Positions 43,199 to 51,014 of a stretch of 64,000 nt of DNA are shown one piece after another; the stretch's first letter is position 1, and every line of letters begins with the position of its first letter. Under the pieces are notes generated by a model. The model was not told the origin of the DNA and searched no databases. It saw nothing but the letters and a program-made list of their open reading frames with translations. Both the position numbers and the translations under genes were made by a program. The stretch is from Bdellovibrio sp. ZAP7 (lineage in GTDB: Bacteria > Bdellovibrionota > FAC87 > UBA2466), in the NCBI GenBank assembly GCA_945878405.1, contig CAMCTJ010000009.1, positions 1 to 64,000 of the forward strand. The letters run 5' to 3'.

Positions 43199-44821
43199 AT
43201 GGGTAAATCCTCAAAGCTTTGTTTGAACGTTCTTTGGGGGCTTGTTTTTGTGCCCTCTCTTCCCACCGCCCTGTTTGCAAATGATGCACAGCTGACGGTT
43301 CGTAGCGAACGACCTCTTCAAGCAGAATCTGAGGCGGCTGCGTTAGAACCCTTTGAAACACCTATCTCTGGATTTTTTATCAGAAATCATCATGACGTTC
43401 CGGTTGTCGACCCCGAAAAACATGTCATTAGGATTCAAGGATTAGTTGAAAACCCAATCAGCTTAACCATTGCTGATCTTTCGGCCTTACCTCAAAAAAG
43501 TTTCTATGCAGTTTTGGAATGCTCGGGAAACAAACGAAGTTTTCAGTTGCCAGCTGCTGGAGGAATTCAATGGGAACAAGGAGCTGCAGGGAATGCTGAA
43601 TGGACGGGAGTAGCTTTAAGAGAGCTGCTCGAAAAAGCAAAGCCTCAAAAAAATGCACGGTTTATCACTGTGAGAGGCGCTGACAAACCGGCCCTTCCTT
43701 CCACTCCTGAATTTATTAGGAGTATTCCGATTGAAAAAGCGTATGAGCCAGACTCTTTGCTGGCATTAAAAATGAACCGGGAACCTCTTCCGCTTCTGCA
43801 CGGTGGGCCGGTTCGGTTAGTGCTTCCGCGTTGGTATGGGCAAAACTGGATTAAGTGGGTTACCGAAATCAATCTAACTGCTGAGGAAGATCAAGGTTTT
43901 TACATGAAGAAGGCATATCGAATGCCTAAGAAACAACTGAAAGTCGGAGAAGAATGGAATTCCGAAACGGGAAATCCTATTCAAGAGTTGTTGGTGCAGT
44001 CTCTGATTGTTGCCCCTCGATCCGAAGAACGAGTTGCAGTTGGAAACTACGAAGTTAAAGGTAAAGCCTTTTCAGGTTTCGGAACTGTCGTTCAAGTCGA
44101 GCTTTCATGGGACCAGGGAAAAACGTGGCATCCCGCCCGATTGAGCTCAGTGAATCCCAAAGGCGGGTGGCAGGAATTTGATTTGGTAATTCCGGTTAAA
44201 AAAAAGGGTCTGTTTCGTTTACTTTCCAGGGCAAAGGATAGCCAAGGAAATATCCAGCCGTTGAAACATAACTGGAATCCCTCGGGCTATTTAAGAAATG
44301 CAGTCGATGGGGTTTCATTTATGGCAGTAGAGCCCAAAATTGCCGAAGGGTATTCCATTTATAAAAATCGGTGTCTCATGTGTCACTCAGAGGGATTGAT
44401 TCTGAGCCAACCCCTAAAGGAAATCGGATGGAAAAAGTTAATAGGAAAGATGAAGTCATTTGGAGCTCAGATCACCGAAACTGAGGAGCCCTTTCTTTTG
44501 GCATTTTTAAACTCAATAAAACCTAGGGCCAAAGAAGTTGAACAGCGCGTCTCTTATGAAACGGAATCTAGAAAATATCGAATCGATGCAAACGGAACAA
44601 CCAAAGATACACGAAATCTCTATGAGTTAAATTGTAGGAGTTGCCATGGAGTGAACGGGGAAGGGAAGATAGGCCCCAGATTAAGAGGCCGACTCATTCC
44701 GAAATATCAATTTCTCACGACAGTTTCTCAAGGTAAAAACTCAATGCCGGCTTTTGGGGAACAGTTAAAACAGCAAGAGATTGAATGGATCTGGGCTTTT
44801 CTTCAAAGACCCGAAGATTAG
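43199..44821 (+). CDS. Sulfite-oxidase-type molybdoenzyme fused to two c-type haem sites
   Basis: A 540-residue exported protein; a signal peptide is plausible (LNVLWGLVFVPSLPTALFA). The molybdopterin domain begins near residue 60 (VVDPEKHVIRIQGLVENPIS), with the Mo-ligand Cys in YAVLECSGNKRS and GGPVRLVLPRWYGQNWIKW. A dimerisation domain follows (SGFGTVVQVELSWDQGKTWH). The C-terminus carries two haem c sites, CLMCH and CRSCH, with a Met candidate in GKNSMPAFGEQ. It probably oxidises sulfite in the periplasm and passes electrons to its own haems. This puts in one chain what SorA/SorB or SoxC/SoxD split into two. Confidence 0.87.
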   Translation: MGKSSKLCLNVLWGLVFVPSLPTALFANDAQLTVRSERPLQAESEAAALEPFETPISGFFIRNHHDVPVVDPEKHVIRIQGLVENPISLTIADLSALPQKSFYAVLECSGNKRSFQLPAAGGIQWEQGAAGNAEWTGVALRELLEKAKPQKNARFITVRGADKPALPSTPEFIRSIPIEKAYEPDSLLALKMNREPLPLLHGGPVRLVLPRWYGQNWIKWVTEINLTAEEDQGFYMKKAYRMPKKQLKVGEEWNSETGNPIQELLVQSLIVAPRSEERVAVGNYEVKGKAFSGFGTVVQVELSWDQGKTWHPARLSSVNPKGGWQEFDLVIPVKKKGLFRLLSRAKDSQGNIQPLKHNWNPSGYLRNAVDGVSFMAVEPKIAEGYSIYKNRCLMCHSEGLILSQPLKEIGWKKLIGKMKSFGAQITETEEPFLLAFLNSIKPRAKEVEQRVSYETESRKYRIDANGTTKDTRNLYELNCRSCHGVNGEGKIGPRLRGRLIPKYQFLTTVSQGKNSMPAFGEQLKQQEIEWIWAFLQRPED

Positions 44822-44879
44822 CAAAAAGACTTCTTAACAGCCTTTGACTCAGGCTCAAAGCCCCATTACTTTTACAAAG

Positions 44880-45953
44880 ATGGACCACCGTTTTGATCCG
44901 CATCTACCGTTAGATAAGGCCCGGAGTTTACCGAGTGAATGGTACGTTAACCAAAAAGCATTCGAAGCAGAACTCGCTCATGTTTTTCGAAAAGAGTGGA
45001 TATGGGTTGGCCGTGCAGAGGAACTTTCAAAGCACGGAACTTGGATGACGGCACAGGTGGGTAAAGAGTCTGTTGTAGTGACTCGTGATTTCGAGGGAAA
45101 TCTTCACGCCTTTTCGAACGTGTGTCGCCATCGAGCAGCTAAAGTCTGTCGGGCTCCTCGCGGTGAGGGCTCTCGACTTCGTTGTCAGTACCATGGTTGG
45201 ACCTACGACCTAGAGGGCCGCCTAAAGACAAATCCCGAATTTGAGGGAGTGAACAACTTTACTAAAGAGGAGAATCCTCTACCTCGATTTTACGTAAAAG
45301 AATTTGGACCTTGGCTTTTTGTTTCATTAAGTGAAAAACCAAGTTCTTTTGAAGAGCAATGGGAACCTTTCCAGAAAGAATCGGCATCGTTTCAAATAGA
45401 AAAAATGAAGTTTGTGAAGAGAGTTGAATATCCGCTTCAGTGTAATTGGAAAGTGTTCATCGATAATTATTTAGACGGCGGCTACCACATCAATACTCTG
45501 CACCCAGCTCTAGCCGGAGTGATTCCGTACTCTGACTATCGTTCCGAACTGTTTTCAAGGTCTAGTCTTCAGACTGCGCCGCTCAAGCCAAAAACGGGGG
45601 ATGGAGTTTCGCAGGTTCGAAAGGGGACGGCTCAGTACTGGTGGCTCTATCCGAATCTGATGATCAATCTCTACGAGGGAGTCATGGATGTAAATGTGGT
45701 GATTCCCGAAGCTGTTGATCGTTGCCGAGTGATCTTTGATTTCTATTTTGAGGATGTCTCTCAGGAGAACTCGTCTTTTATTGACGAGAGTTTAAAGGTT
45801 GCGCATCAGGTTCAACTGGAGGATCAAGAAATTTGTCAAGAAGTCCAAAAGGGTCTTGAAAGCGCTTATTATCAATCAGGGCCATTTAGTTTATTGCGTG
45901 AACAAACTGCCTATCACTTTCATCAACTGATATCTAAAAGGATGACTTTATGA
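44880..45953 (+). CDS. Rieske non-haem iron oxygenase, alpha subunit type
   Basis: From ATG 44880 (a TTG at 44844 is also possible) the protein is 357 residues. The Rieske [2Fe-2S] ligands are CRHRAAKVC and CQYHGW (C-x-H, then C-x2-H), and the mononuclear iron site is NYLDGGYHINTLHP with two His. It has no signal peptide. Related enzymes are choline monooxygenase and the YeaW/CntA carnitine oxygenases. A reductase partner is not adjacent. Its stop overlaps the next gene's ATG by 4 bases, suggesting coupling with the outer-membrane barrel. Confidence 0.88.
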   Translation: MDHRFDPHLPLDKARSLPSEWYVNQKAFEAELAHVFRKEWIWVGRAEELSKHGTWMTAQVGKESVVVTRDFEGNLHAFSNVCRHRAAKVCRAPRGEGSRLRCQYHGWTYDLEGRLKTNPEFEGVNNFTKEENPLPRFYVKEFGPWLFVSLSEKPSSFEEQWEPFQKESASFQIEKMKFVKRVEYPLQCNWKVFIDNYLDGGYHINTLHPALAGVIPYSDYRSELFSRSSLQTAPLKPKTGDGVSQVRKGTAQYWWLYPNLMINLYEGVMDVNVVIPEAVDRCRVIFDFYFEDVSQENSSFIDESLKVAHQVQLEDQEICQEVQKGLESAYYQSGPFSLLREQTAYHFHQLISKRMTL

Positions 45954-46684
45954 AATGGTTTATTGTTTGCCTTCTCCTCTGCTTCCCCCTTTTTGGAACT
46001 GAATCAAAAACAAATTGGTTTTTGCAAATGGAAACGGGACCTGTTTGGCAAACTCGCAATGATTGTCGAATCCCTGGAGACTCCGGGACTTTGTTTTCAC
46101 TTAAAGATTTTGGGAATGGTCCCTATTTATCAGGAAGAATCTATGCGGGTTATCGTTGGACAGAAAAGAGCGAAGTTCGCCTTTTGTTTGCACCTCTGAG
46201 CCTTAAAGGATCGCAAGTCCTGAATAGTAATATTTCATTTCAAGGCCAAACCTTTTCTGCGGGAGCAGCAACCGAGAGCCTTTTTCGATTCAACTCTTAT
46301 CGGCTTACCTACCGATATAAAATTGTTGATGATGAGACTTGGAAAGTATGGCTTGGGTTTACTGCGAAGGTTCGAGATGCTGAAATTTCGCTCACTCAAG
46401 GCGCTACGAGTTCGAGAAAATCAGATCTGGGGTTTGTACCCCTTTTGCATTTTCGCGCAAGTGTTCGGTTGTCTCCTTATTTGACTCTAGATGTAGATGG
46501 AGATGCTCTAGCTGCCCCTCAAGGAAGAGCTGAGGACGTCGTGGTAAGAGTGGTTTATCAGCTAGGTCCATCTTGGCAGGCAAATATTGGCTATCGGCTA
46601 TTGGAGGGGGGAGCGGATAATTCGAAGGTGTACACTTTTACTTTCTTGCATTACGCGGTCGCTGGATTACAGATTGATTTTTAA
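45950..46684 (+). CDS. Outer-membrane beta-barrel protein
   Basis: A 244-residue protein with a signal peptide (FIVCLLLCFPLFGTESK). Alternating aromatic-terminated strands follow: NWFLQMETGPVWQTRND, IYAGYRWTEKSEVRLLFAPL, YRLTYRYKI and VWLGFTAKVRD. The last strand is TFTFLHYAVAGLQIDF, with the terminal Phe preferred for barrel assembly. About 8-10 strands suggest a small OmpW/OmpA-like pore. It is coupled to the Rieske oxygenase gene and overlaps the 3' end of the convergent lasso B2 gene by 18 bases. Confidence 0.75.
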   Translation: MKWFIVCLLLCFPLFGTESKTNWFLQMETGPVWQTRNDCRIPGDSGTLFSLKDFGNGPYLSGRIYAGYRWTEKSEVRLLFAPLSLKGSQVLNSNISFQGQTFSAGAATESLFRFNSYRLTYRYKIVDDETWKVWLGFTAKVRDAEISLTQGATSSRKSDLGFVPLLHFRASVRLSPYLTLDVDGDALAAPQGRAEDVVVRVVYQLGPSWQANIGYRLLEGGADNSKVYTFTFLHYAVAGLQIDF

Positions 46685-47062
46685 ACCGGAAGCCCAGGGG
46701 CCATACTCTGCAACAACTGTTAAGTCAGTAAGGTTGTAGGTATCGACAAATATTTTGTGGTTTAAATCAACCCATGCATGGCTTTCCAAGGGAGTTAAGC
46801 TGATTCCGATTCTCAGAATGGCTGGATGCCCATGAAGATTTAAAACATACCAAGCAACGACAGCTTGATCTAAGCACTTGGCGGCTAAAGGAACCTTTTC
46901 CAAACCGCGCGCTAATCTTTGTTCCAAAATCTCTGGAGTTTTGTGAAAAAGTTTATATCGGCGCAAAAACTGGCCCAGAGCTCTGAAATATTTGGTGGTT
47001 CGTTCCAAACCTAAGAATTTGGTGGATAAAAAAGATAAAGTGTAAAGCAGGGAGTAGGTCAT
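46667..47062 (-). CDS. Lasso-peptide leader peptidase (B2, transglutaminase-like)
   Basis: A 131-residue protein with the B2 layout. Catalytic Cys63 lies in AAKCLDQAVVAWYVL, followed by the family strand HGHPAILRIGIS, the His95 motif ESHAWVDL and a nearby Asp in IFVDTYN, giving a Cys-His-Asp triad of transglutaminase-type peptidases. Such enzymes remove the leader from the precursor delivered by B1. A hydrophobic N-terminus (SLLYTLSFLSTKFLGLE) is typical of B2. ATG overlaps the cyclase stop by 4 bases (ATGA). It is the last gene of the lasso cluster. Confidence 0.9.
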   Translation of the reverse strand: MTYSLLYTLSFLSTKFLGLERTTKYFRALGQFLRRYKLFHKTPEILEQRLARGLEKVPLAAKCLDQAVVAWYVLNLHGHPAILRIGISLTPLESHAWVDLNHKIFVDTYNLTDLTVVAEYGPWASGLKINL

Positions 47063-48891
47063 TGGGGTAATTCCCTTTGGAGTTGCAAATAATGGTTAAA
47101 GGTTCGTTTCCACACCAGGTAACTCATCAGTCTGGCCAATTTAATTTCCGAATTAGTAGACACCCCAAATAACATCGATTCAAATGACTGATTAATGGCT
47201 TTGCGATCGATCCATCCCGAAAACTCTCTGCTTGCTTCCTCAATAAGTCCGCGCAAAAAGGCCTCATTGGTTTTTAGAAACGAAAAAAAGTAGCCATCAA
47301 AGGAAAATTCATCTCTTTTTCTATTTCTCACTGTTTCCGGGGTAATCCCCTTCATGGCTTCCCTGAGGAGATTTTTGTAAGGGCGTGAAAAGTCGTGAAT
47401 CAGTCCATAAGGGGTCTCGTTATAAACAAAATCAATCATTCGAGAGTCGCAAAAAGGATGAATATATTGCACCCCCAGTGACTCGAGGTAAGGTTGGATT
47501 ACATATTGGGGGGCCACCAAGTAATTAAGATTTGAATGAGGAAGGTCTGGTTCAAAGAAACGGTTTTCCAGAACCTCTGCAGCTTGAATTCGGTGGAACA
47601 GGGAATTCGCCGATAATGCACGGCCATCCTCAAGAAACCAAGAAATTCGATCTGCTTTGGTTATCTCAGGGGCTAGTTCATCAATTTTTAAGGGATTGAT
47701 TCTTAATGTGCGAGTGAGATCCAATCCACGAATCAATAGGGTTCGAGGTAAGCGCGAAACAAGAAACTGAACCGTAAAATTGGTTGCCGGTCGATTCAGT
47801 GCCTTCGCCAACTCACGCACTAATGGCAGTGTCGCAAGAACACCCTTCTTACGTGCAAGTATTCGGACGATTTGATTGCTTCTCATCAGCAGCTGATCAC
47901 AACCAAAACCGGTGAATAAAAGCCCGCCAGGTTTTATAAAGTTACGGCAAATCGGTCCAAAAAGAGTACCCTGCCAAAAAAAATCGACGGGTTCATTTTG
48001 ATAGGGGCCTATATCATCTAATTGAGGAGTGGGGATTTCAGATGAGTCGAATACCCGTAAATCAATGTGCTTGTCTCGAGCTACCACCCGGGCGCAGTCC
48101 TCACTGAAAGCATGAGAGGGGTGTTTGCGATAGGCATACATTAAGCCTTCAATGGGGGAGGGTGAAAGCACAGAAAGATAAGATGCCACAAACGAAGAAT
48201 CCAAACCTCCCGAGAGTTCTGCCGAGACCTGATTTCCCTTGGAAAGATGCCAGTTCAATATCGTCTTGAGGGTGTCTCTGAGGCGTTCAGAGATTTCTTC
48301 ACCGGGAATCTGACTTTCTTTTAGTCGGTAGGGTTCTTGAGGGAGCATTTCAATTTTAGGTTCGGAGTGGGCAGCCAGATGAACCAAGGAAGCTGGTTGT
48401 ATCCGGAAGACATTTTTTAAGGGCGTTAGGGGAGAGGCAAATTGCGAAGAGGGGAGGTCCAGAATAAAGTTAGCAGTGTATTCGTCGGAAAAAACAGTGT
48501 GTCGCTCAGCTAACATCCTCAATTGATCCGAAACCCCTTTTTGTGAAAAAAACAGTGTATGGGGGGAAAAAACACTGCGAAAGATCTCAATCTTATTATC
48601 GTCCATCCACACACAAGAGCACTGTCCATTGATATTAGGCCATGTCTGTTTTGAGTCCTTTCTCAGACTTTCAAAAAGGGTGGGTAGAGCCTGGGGGTCA
48701 TTTGGCCCCATAAAACTTTTACCGAAAAGGGTAAAAACATCGCCCAGGACAAGAAGAGTTGATTGCCCAACTGACATCCGACGACAAAACTGAGAGACAG
48801 AGACTAGCTTTGGGGATGATTTCTCTAAGCTCAGAAAAGTGGGACTAGTTAAGGGATAAGAAAGAGTGCTCATAGCGTCAGGAGTGGTCAA
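47059..48891 (-). CDS. Lasso-peptide cyclase (asparagine-synthetase-like, C protein)
   Basis: A 610-residue protein (TTG start overlapping the upstream TGA; ATG at 48873 is an alternative). The C-terminal half carries the ATP PP-loop AELSGGLDSSFVASYL (SGGLDSS at about 227-233) and the AS-fold motifs LLFTGFGCDQLLM and SRPYKNLLREAMKGITPETV. The N-terminal half looks like a glutamine-amidotransferase-like scaffold, with no N-terminal Cys for glutamine use. Lasso cyclases adenylate the Asp or Glu side chain and close the macrolactam. Length and order match McjC-type enzymes. It lies between B1 and B2 with overlapping ends. Confidence 0.92.
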   Translation of the reverse strand: MTTPDAMSTLSYPLTSPTFLSLEKSSPKLVSVSQFCRRMSVGQSTLLVLGDVFTLFGKSFMGPNDPQALPTLFESLRKDSKQTWPNINGQCSCVWMDDNKIEIFRSVFSPHTLFFSQKGVSDQLRMLAERHTVFSDEYTANFILDLPSSQFASPLTPLKNVFRIQPASLVHLAAHSEPKIEMLPQEPYRLKESQIPGEEISERLRDTLKTILNWHLSKGNQVSAELSGGLDSSFVASYLSVLSPSPIEGLMYAYRKHPSHAFSEDCARVVARDKHIDLRVFDSSEIPTPQLDDIGPYQNEPVDFFWQGTLFGPICRNFIKPGGLLFTGFGCDQLLMRSNQIVRILARKKGVLATLPLVRELAKALNRPATNFTVQFLVSRLPRTLLIRGLDLTRTLRINPLKIDELAPEITKADRISWFLEDGRALSANSLFHRIQAAEVLENRFFEPDLPHSNLNYLVAPQYVIQPYLESLGVQYIHPFCDSRMIDFVYNETPYGLIHDFSRPYKNLLREAMKGITPETVRNRKRDEFSFDGYFFSFLKTNEAFLRGLIEEASREFSGWIDRKAINQSFESMLFGVSTNSEIKLARLMSYLVWKRTFNHYLQLQRELPQ

Positions 48892-49169
48892 AGAGGAATT
48901 TTCTTTATGAGCTTTTTCTTCATTAGTTCATCAATCATTTCTAGAAAGTCCTGCTGAAGGACGGTCTCCGATACTTCAAATTCCTTTTGGGCCAGAGCGA
49001 TAGATTGTAAGAAATCGTGTTCCAAAAGAAGCTGTAGAAAAAAGCCAGCCGATTCATTCAAGCCAAAAAAATCTCCAGTTTGTTTGGAGAAAAGCACCAG
49101 CCTTCCCTCCATTTCAGTGAGAGAAAGGTTCTCAGCAAGGCAAATTTTAAAATTAGGTTTTGAATCCAT
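48888..49169 (-). CDS. Lasso-peptide RiPP recognition element (B1, PqqD-like)
   Basis: A 93-residue protein of the PqqD family. The N-terminal strands (FKICLAENLSLTEMEGRLVLF) are followed by GDFFGLNESAGFFLQLLLEH and a helical tail with LQQDFLEMIDELMKKKLIKKIPL. B1 proteins bind the precursor leader and hand it to the B2 peptidase. The start has no evident Shine-Dalgarno, and a strong hairpin separates it from the precursor gene, so it is probably made in smaller amounts than the precursor. The 3' end overlaps the cyclase start. Confidence 0.88.
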   Translation of the reverse strand: MDSKPNFKICLAENLSLTEMEGRLVLFSKQTGDFFGLNESAGFFLQLLLEHDFLQSIALAQKEFEVSETVLQQDFLEMIDELMKKKLIKKIPL

Positions 49170-49179
49170 CGATCATCTA

Positions 49180-49214
49180 AATAAAAAGGAAGGCTTCGAA
49201 TGAAGCCTTCCTTT
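49180..49214 (-). terminator. Terminator/attenuator hairpin between lasso precursor and enzymes
   Basis: A perfect 13-bp stem (49185-49197 with 49202-49214) encloses a 4-base loop. On the minus strand it is followed by TTTTTAT (the A-run near 49181-49187 on the plus strand). It lies between the precursor stop and the B1 start. Partial read-through would yield more precursor mRNA than enzyme mRNA. Confidence 0.85.
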
Positions 49215-49238
49215 ATTACAGCTTAGCTGCATAACTTC

Positions 49239-49343
49239 TTAAAGGAATCCAACAGTGGTGAAGTCAGACTTTACATTTTTGCTGCCTTTGATGAGCATTA
49301 CGGATCCGAGCTTTACCACCACAGGTTTTTGATATTTTTTCAT
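49239..49343 (-). CDS. Lasso-peptide precursor (34 residues)
   Basis: The ATG at 49343-49341 follows AGGAG with five bases between, and the frame ends at TAA 49241-49239. The product begins MKKYQKPVVVKLGSVML and ends IKGSKNVKSDFTTVGFL. The leader shows Y4, P7 and G13 in the lasso spacing YxxPxxxxxG, the recognition motif bound by B1. Cleavage before Gly20 would give the 15-residue core GSKNVKSDFTTVGFL. Asp8 of that core is placed for an 8-residue ring to Gly1. The residue at -2 is Ile, whereas Thr is the common one. This ORF was previously unflagged because of its size. Confidence 0.85.
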   Translation of the reverse strand: MKKYQKPVVVKLGSVMLIKGSKNVKSDFTTVGFL

Positions 49344-49513
49344 GAGGTCTCCTAGTTCCTTAAAGCTAGTCTACCGAAGTAGCTTTCGCAATGTTTCGGC
49401 AAAAAACTTTTTATTTTGCAATCTTATGTCTCCCTTTTTAGCTAAATCCGGCCCATGAAACCTGGTCTCAAACTTGCTCATGAGACGGAGGGTGGGGGGA
49501 CGGAGGGTTCAAA

Positions 49514-50053
49514 GTGGCAAAAAAATTACAGGCTTTAGTGGTCAGTTTCTCAAGAAGTGGGGCAACTAAAAAAGTAGCCGATTTGGTGGCTGACACACTT
49601 GGGGCGGAAAAAATCGAAGAAATCAGTGAAATGCAGCACCGAACCGGACCCCTGGGGTATCTGCGTTCGGCTTGGGAAGCCCTAGTGGGAATTGCACCAA
49701 ATATCAATTCGCCTTCAAACGACCCTTCACAGTTCGATGTGGTTGTCTTAGCGTCTCCCGTTTGGGTTGCTCGAATGGCCAGTCCGATGCGTACCTATCT
49801 GTTAAAAATGGAATCCAAATTACCTCGAGTAGCTTTTCTCGTCACAGAAGGGGGCTCGGGAGGCCACCGAGTTTTGTTCCAGATGCGCGATTTAGTCCGG
49901 AAAATGCCTCTTGCGGAATTGGTGTTAACAGAAGACGAGTTAAAACAGGGAGGGCATCTTCAGAAGGTTAAAGCCTTTTGCCAAAGAGTGGTTACACAAT
50001 ACGAAAAGGAAGTGGCGCCGTTGGCAGTAAGTGTGAAGAAATCAATGCCCTAA
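49514..50053 (+). CDS. Flavodoxin-fold protein
   Basis: A 179-residue protein starting at GTG 49514, with CGGAGGG upstream. The fold begins KLQALVVSFSRSGATKKVADLVADTL, the FMN phosphate-binding loop type, with VVLASPVWVARMASPMRTYLL in the middle. Length and pattern match flavodoxin/NAD(P)H-quinone oxidoreductase-like proteins. The substrate is unknown. It is divergent from the lasso precursor; the 170-base gap holds both starts and no obvious shared operator. Confidence 0.85.
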   Translation: MAKKLQALVVSFSRSGATKKVADLVADTLGAEKIEEISEMQHRTGPLGYLRSAWEALVGIAPNINSPSNDPSQFDVVVLASPVWVARMASPMRTYLLKMESKLPRVAFLVTEGGSGGHRVLFQMRDLVRKMPLAELVLTEDELKQGGHLQKVKAFCQRVVTQYEKEVAPLAVSVKKSMP

Positions 50054-50070
50054 ACCGGAAGGGAAGATCT

Positions 50071-50529
50071 ATGGAGAATTTGACTGTTGCAGATTTAATG
50101 ACCGAAGAAGTGGTGTATGCGAGAGAAAATGATTCTCTCGACGTCGCCTACGATTCAATGGAAGAAAACAAGATCCGCCATCTTCCTGTGGTGGATTCAG
50201 AGCGTAATGTGGTGGGTGTTCTCTCACAGAGAGATATGGTAGCTGCGGCTTTGTTTTCGAAGGAGAGCCTGCCTTTTTCTCAAGTGCGAGATTATTTACG
50301 GAATACTACAGTTGCTGAAGTGATGTCCCGGGGAATTGAAACAACTGATCCTGAGGAAACCCTCCGAGAAGCAGGCCTTAAACTTCTTGAGAATAAATTT
50401 GGGTGTTTGCCCGTTGTTGAAGGGCAAAAGCTCATAGGAATTCTTACCGAGTCTGATTTTGTTCGTTATTTATCACAGATGGAGCAATCAGCCGGGCAAG
50501 GGCTGAGGGGTCATCTTAAGACGGGTTAA
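50071..50529 (+). CDS. CBS-domain-pair protein
   Basis: ATG 50071 is preceded by GGAAGGGAAG. The 152-residue protein is a tandem CBS pair: TVADLMTEEVVYARENDSLD with IRHLPVVDSERNVVGVLSQRD, and TVAEVMSRGIETTDPEETLR with FGCLPVVEGQKLIGILTESD. Such pairs bind adenine nucleotides and act as regulators. It follows the flavodoxin gene by 17 bases. The 3' end overlaps the convergent lipocalin gene by 42 bases, so the two 3' ends could form antisense pairs. Confidence 0.9.
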   Translation: MENLTVADLMTEEVVYARENDSLDVAYDSMEENKIRHLPVVDSERNVVGVLSQRDMVAAALFSKESLPFSQVRDYLRNTTVAEVMSRGIETTDPEETLREAGLKLLENKFGCLPVVEGQKLIGILTESDFVRYLSQMEQSAGQGLRGHLKTG

Positions 50530-51012
50530 ATCAAACCCTTTTTCTTTAAGTCGAGTTAAGATCCCCTGGTAGATGTCTTCTTTCATGATAGGCGTTCTGC
50601 TCAGGATCCAAAGGTATTTTTGACGAGGTTCAGAGACAACAGCGAATCTATATTCCTCATCTAGATCAATAATCCAGTAATTTCCCCAAAAAAGGAAAAA
50701 CTTTACCTCGAGTTTCGAGTTGGTTTTGTTATCGACTACCCGAGCAATACCTTCTGCTTTTTTTAAAGGGCCATCAAAGCTGTCCTTACGGCATTCGTTC
50801 AATACGGCAATGTTGCCGTCGGCTCTCTGCGAGTAGGTCGCTTTTGTAGCAACACATCCCCGTTGGAAAAACATTGGATAACTTGCAATTTCATACCAGG
50901 CCCCGAGGTACTGATTGAGATCGACATAGGGGACGGTATCCAATGAAAAGGCAGGTCTGACAGCCAGAGCTAAAATACCGACTATCAAAAATTTCTTAAG
51001 CCTGAAGGTCAT
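50488..51012 (-). CDS. Lipocalin-family protein (Blc-like)
   Basis: A 174-residue protein with a signal peptide (LKKFLIVGILALAVRPAFS). The lipocalin hallmark YLGAWYEIASYPMFFQRGC and later structure with KLEVKFFLFWGNYWIIDLD, then YRFAVVSEPRQKYLWILSRTP match bacterial lipocalins (Blc). These bind hydrophobic ligands at the cell envelope. It has no lipobox cysteine, so it is likely periplasmic rather than lipid-anchored. The upstream neighbour is the barrel gene two bases away. Confidence 0.88.
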   Translation of the reverse strand: MTFRLKKFLIVGILALAVRPAFSLDTVPYVDLNQYLGAWYEIASYPMFFQRGCVATKATYSQRADGNIAVLNECRKDSFDGPLKKAEGIARVVDNKTNSKLEVKFFLFWGNYWIIDLDEEYRFAVVSEPRQKYLWILSRTPIMKEDIYQGILTRLKEKGFDLTRLKMTPQPLPG

Positions 51013-51014
51013 GG

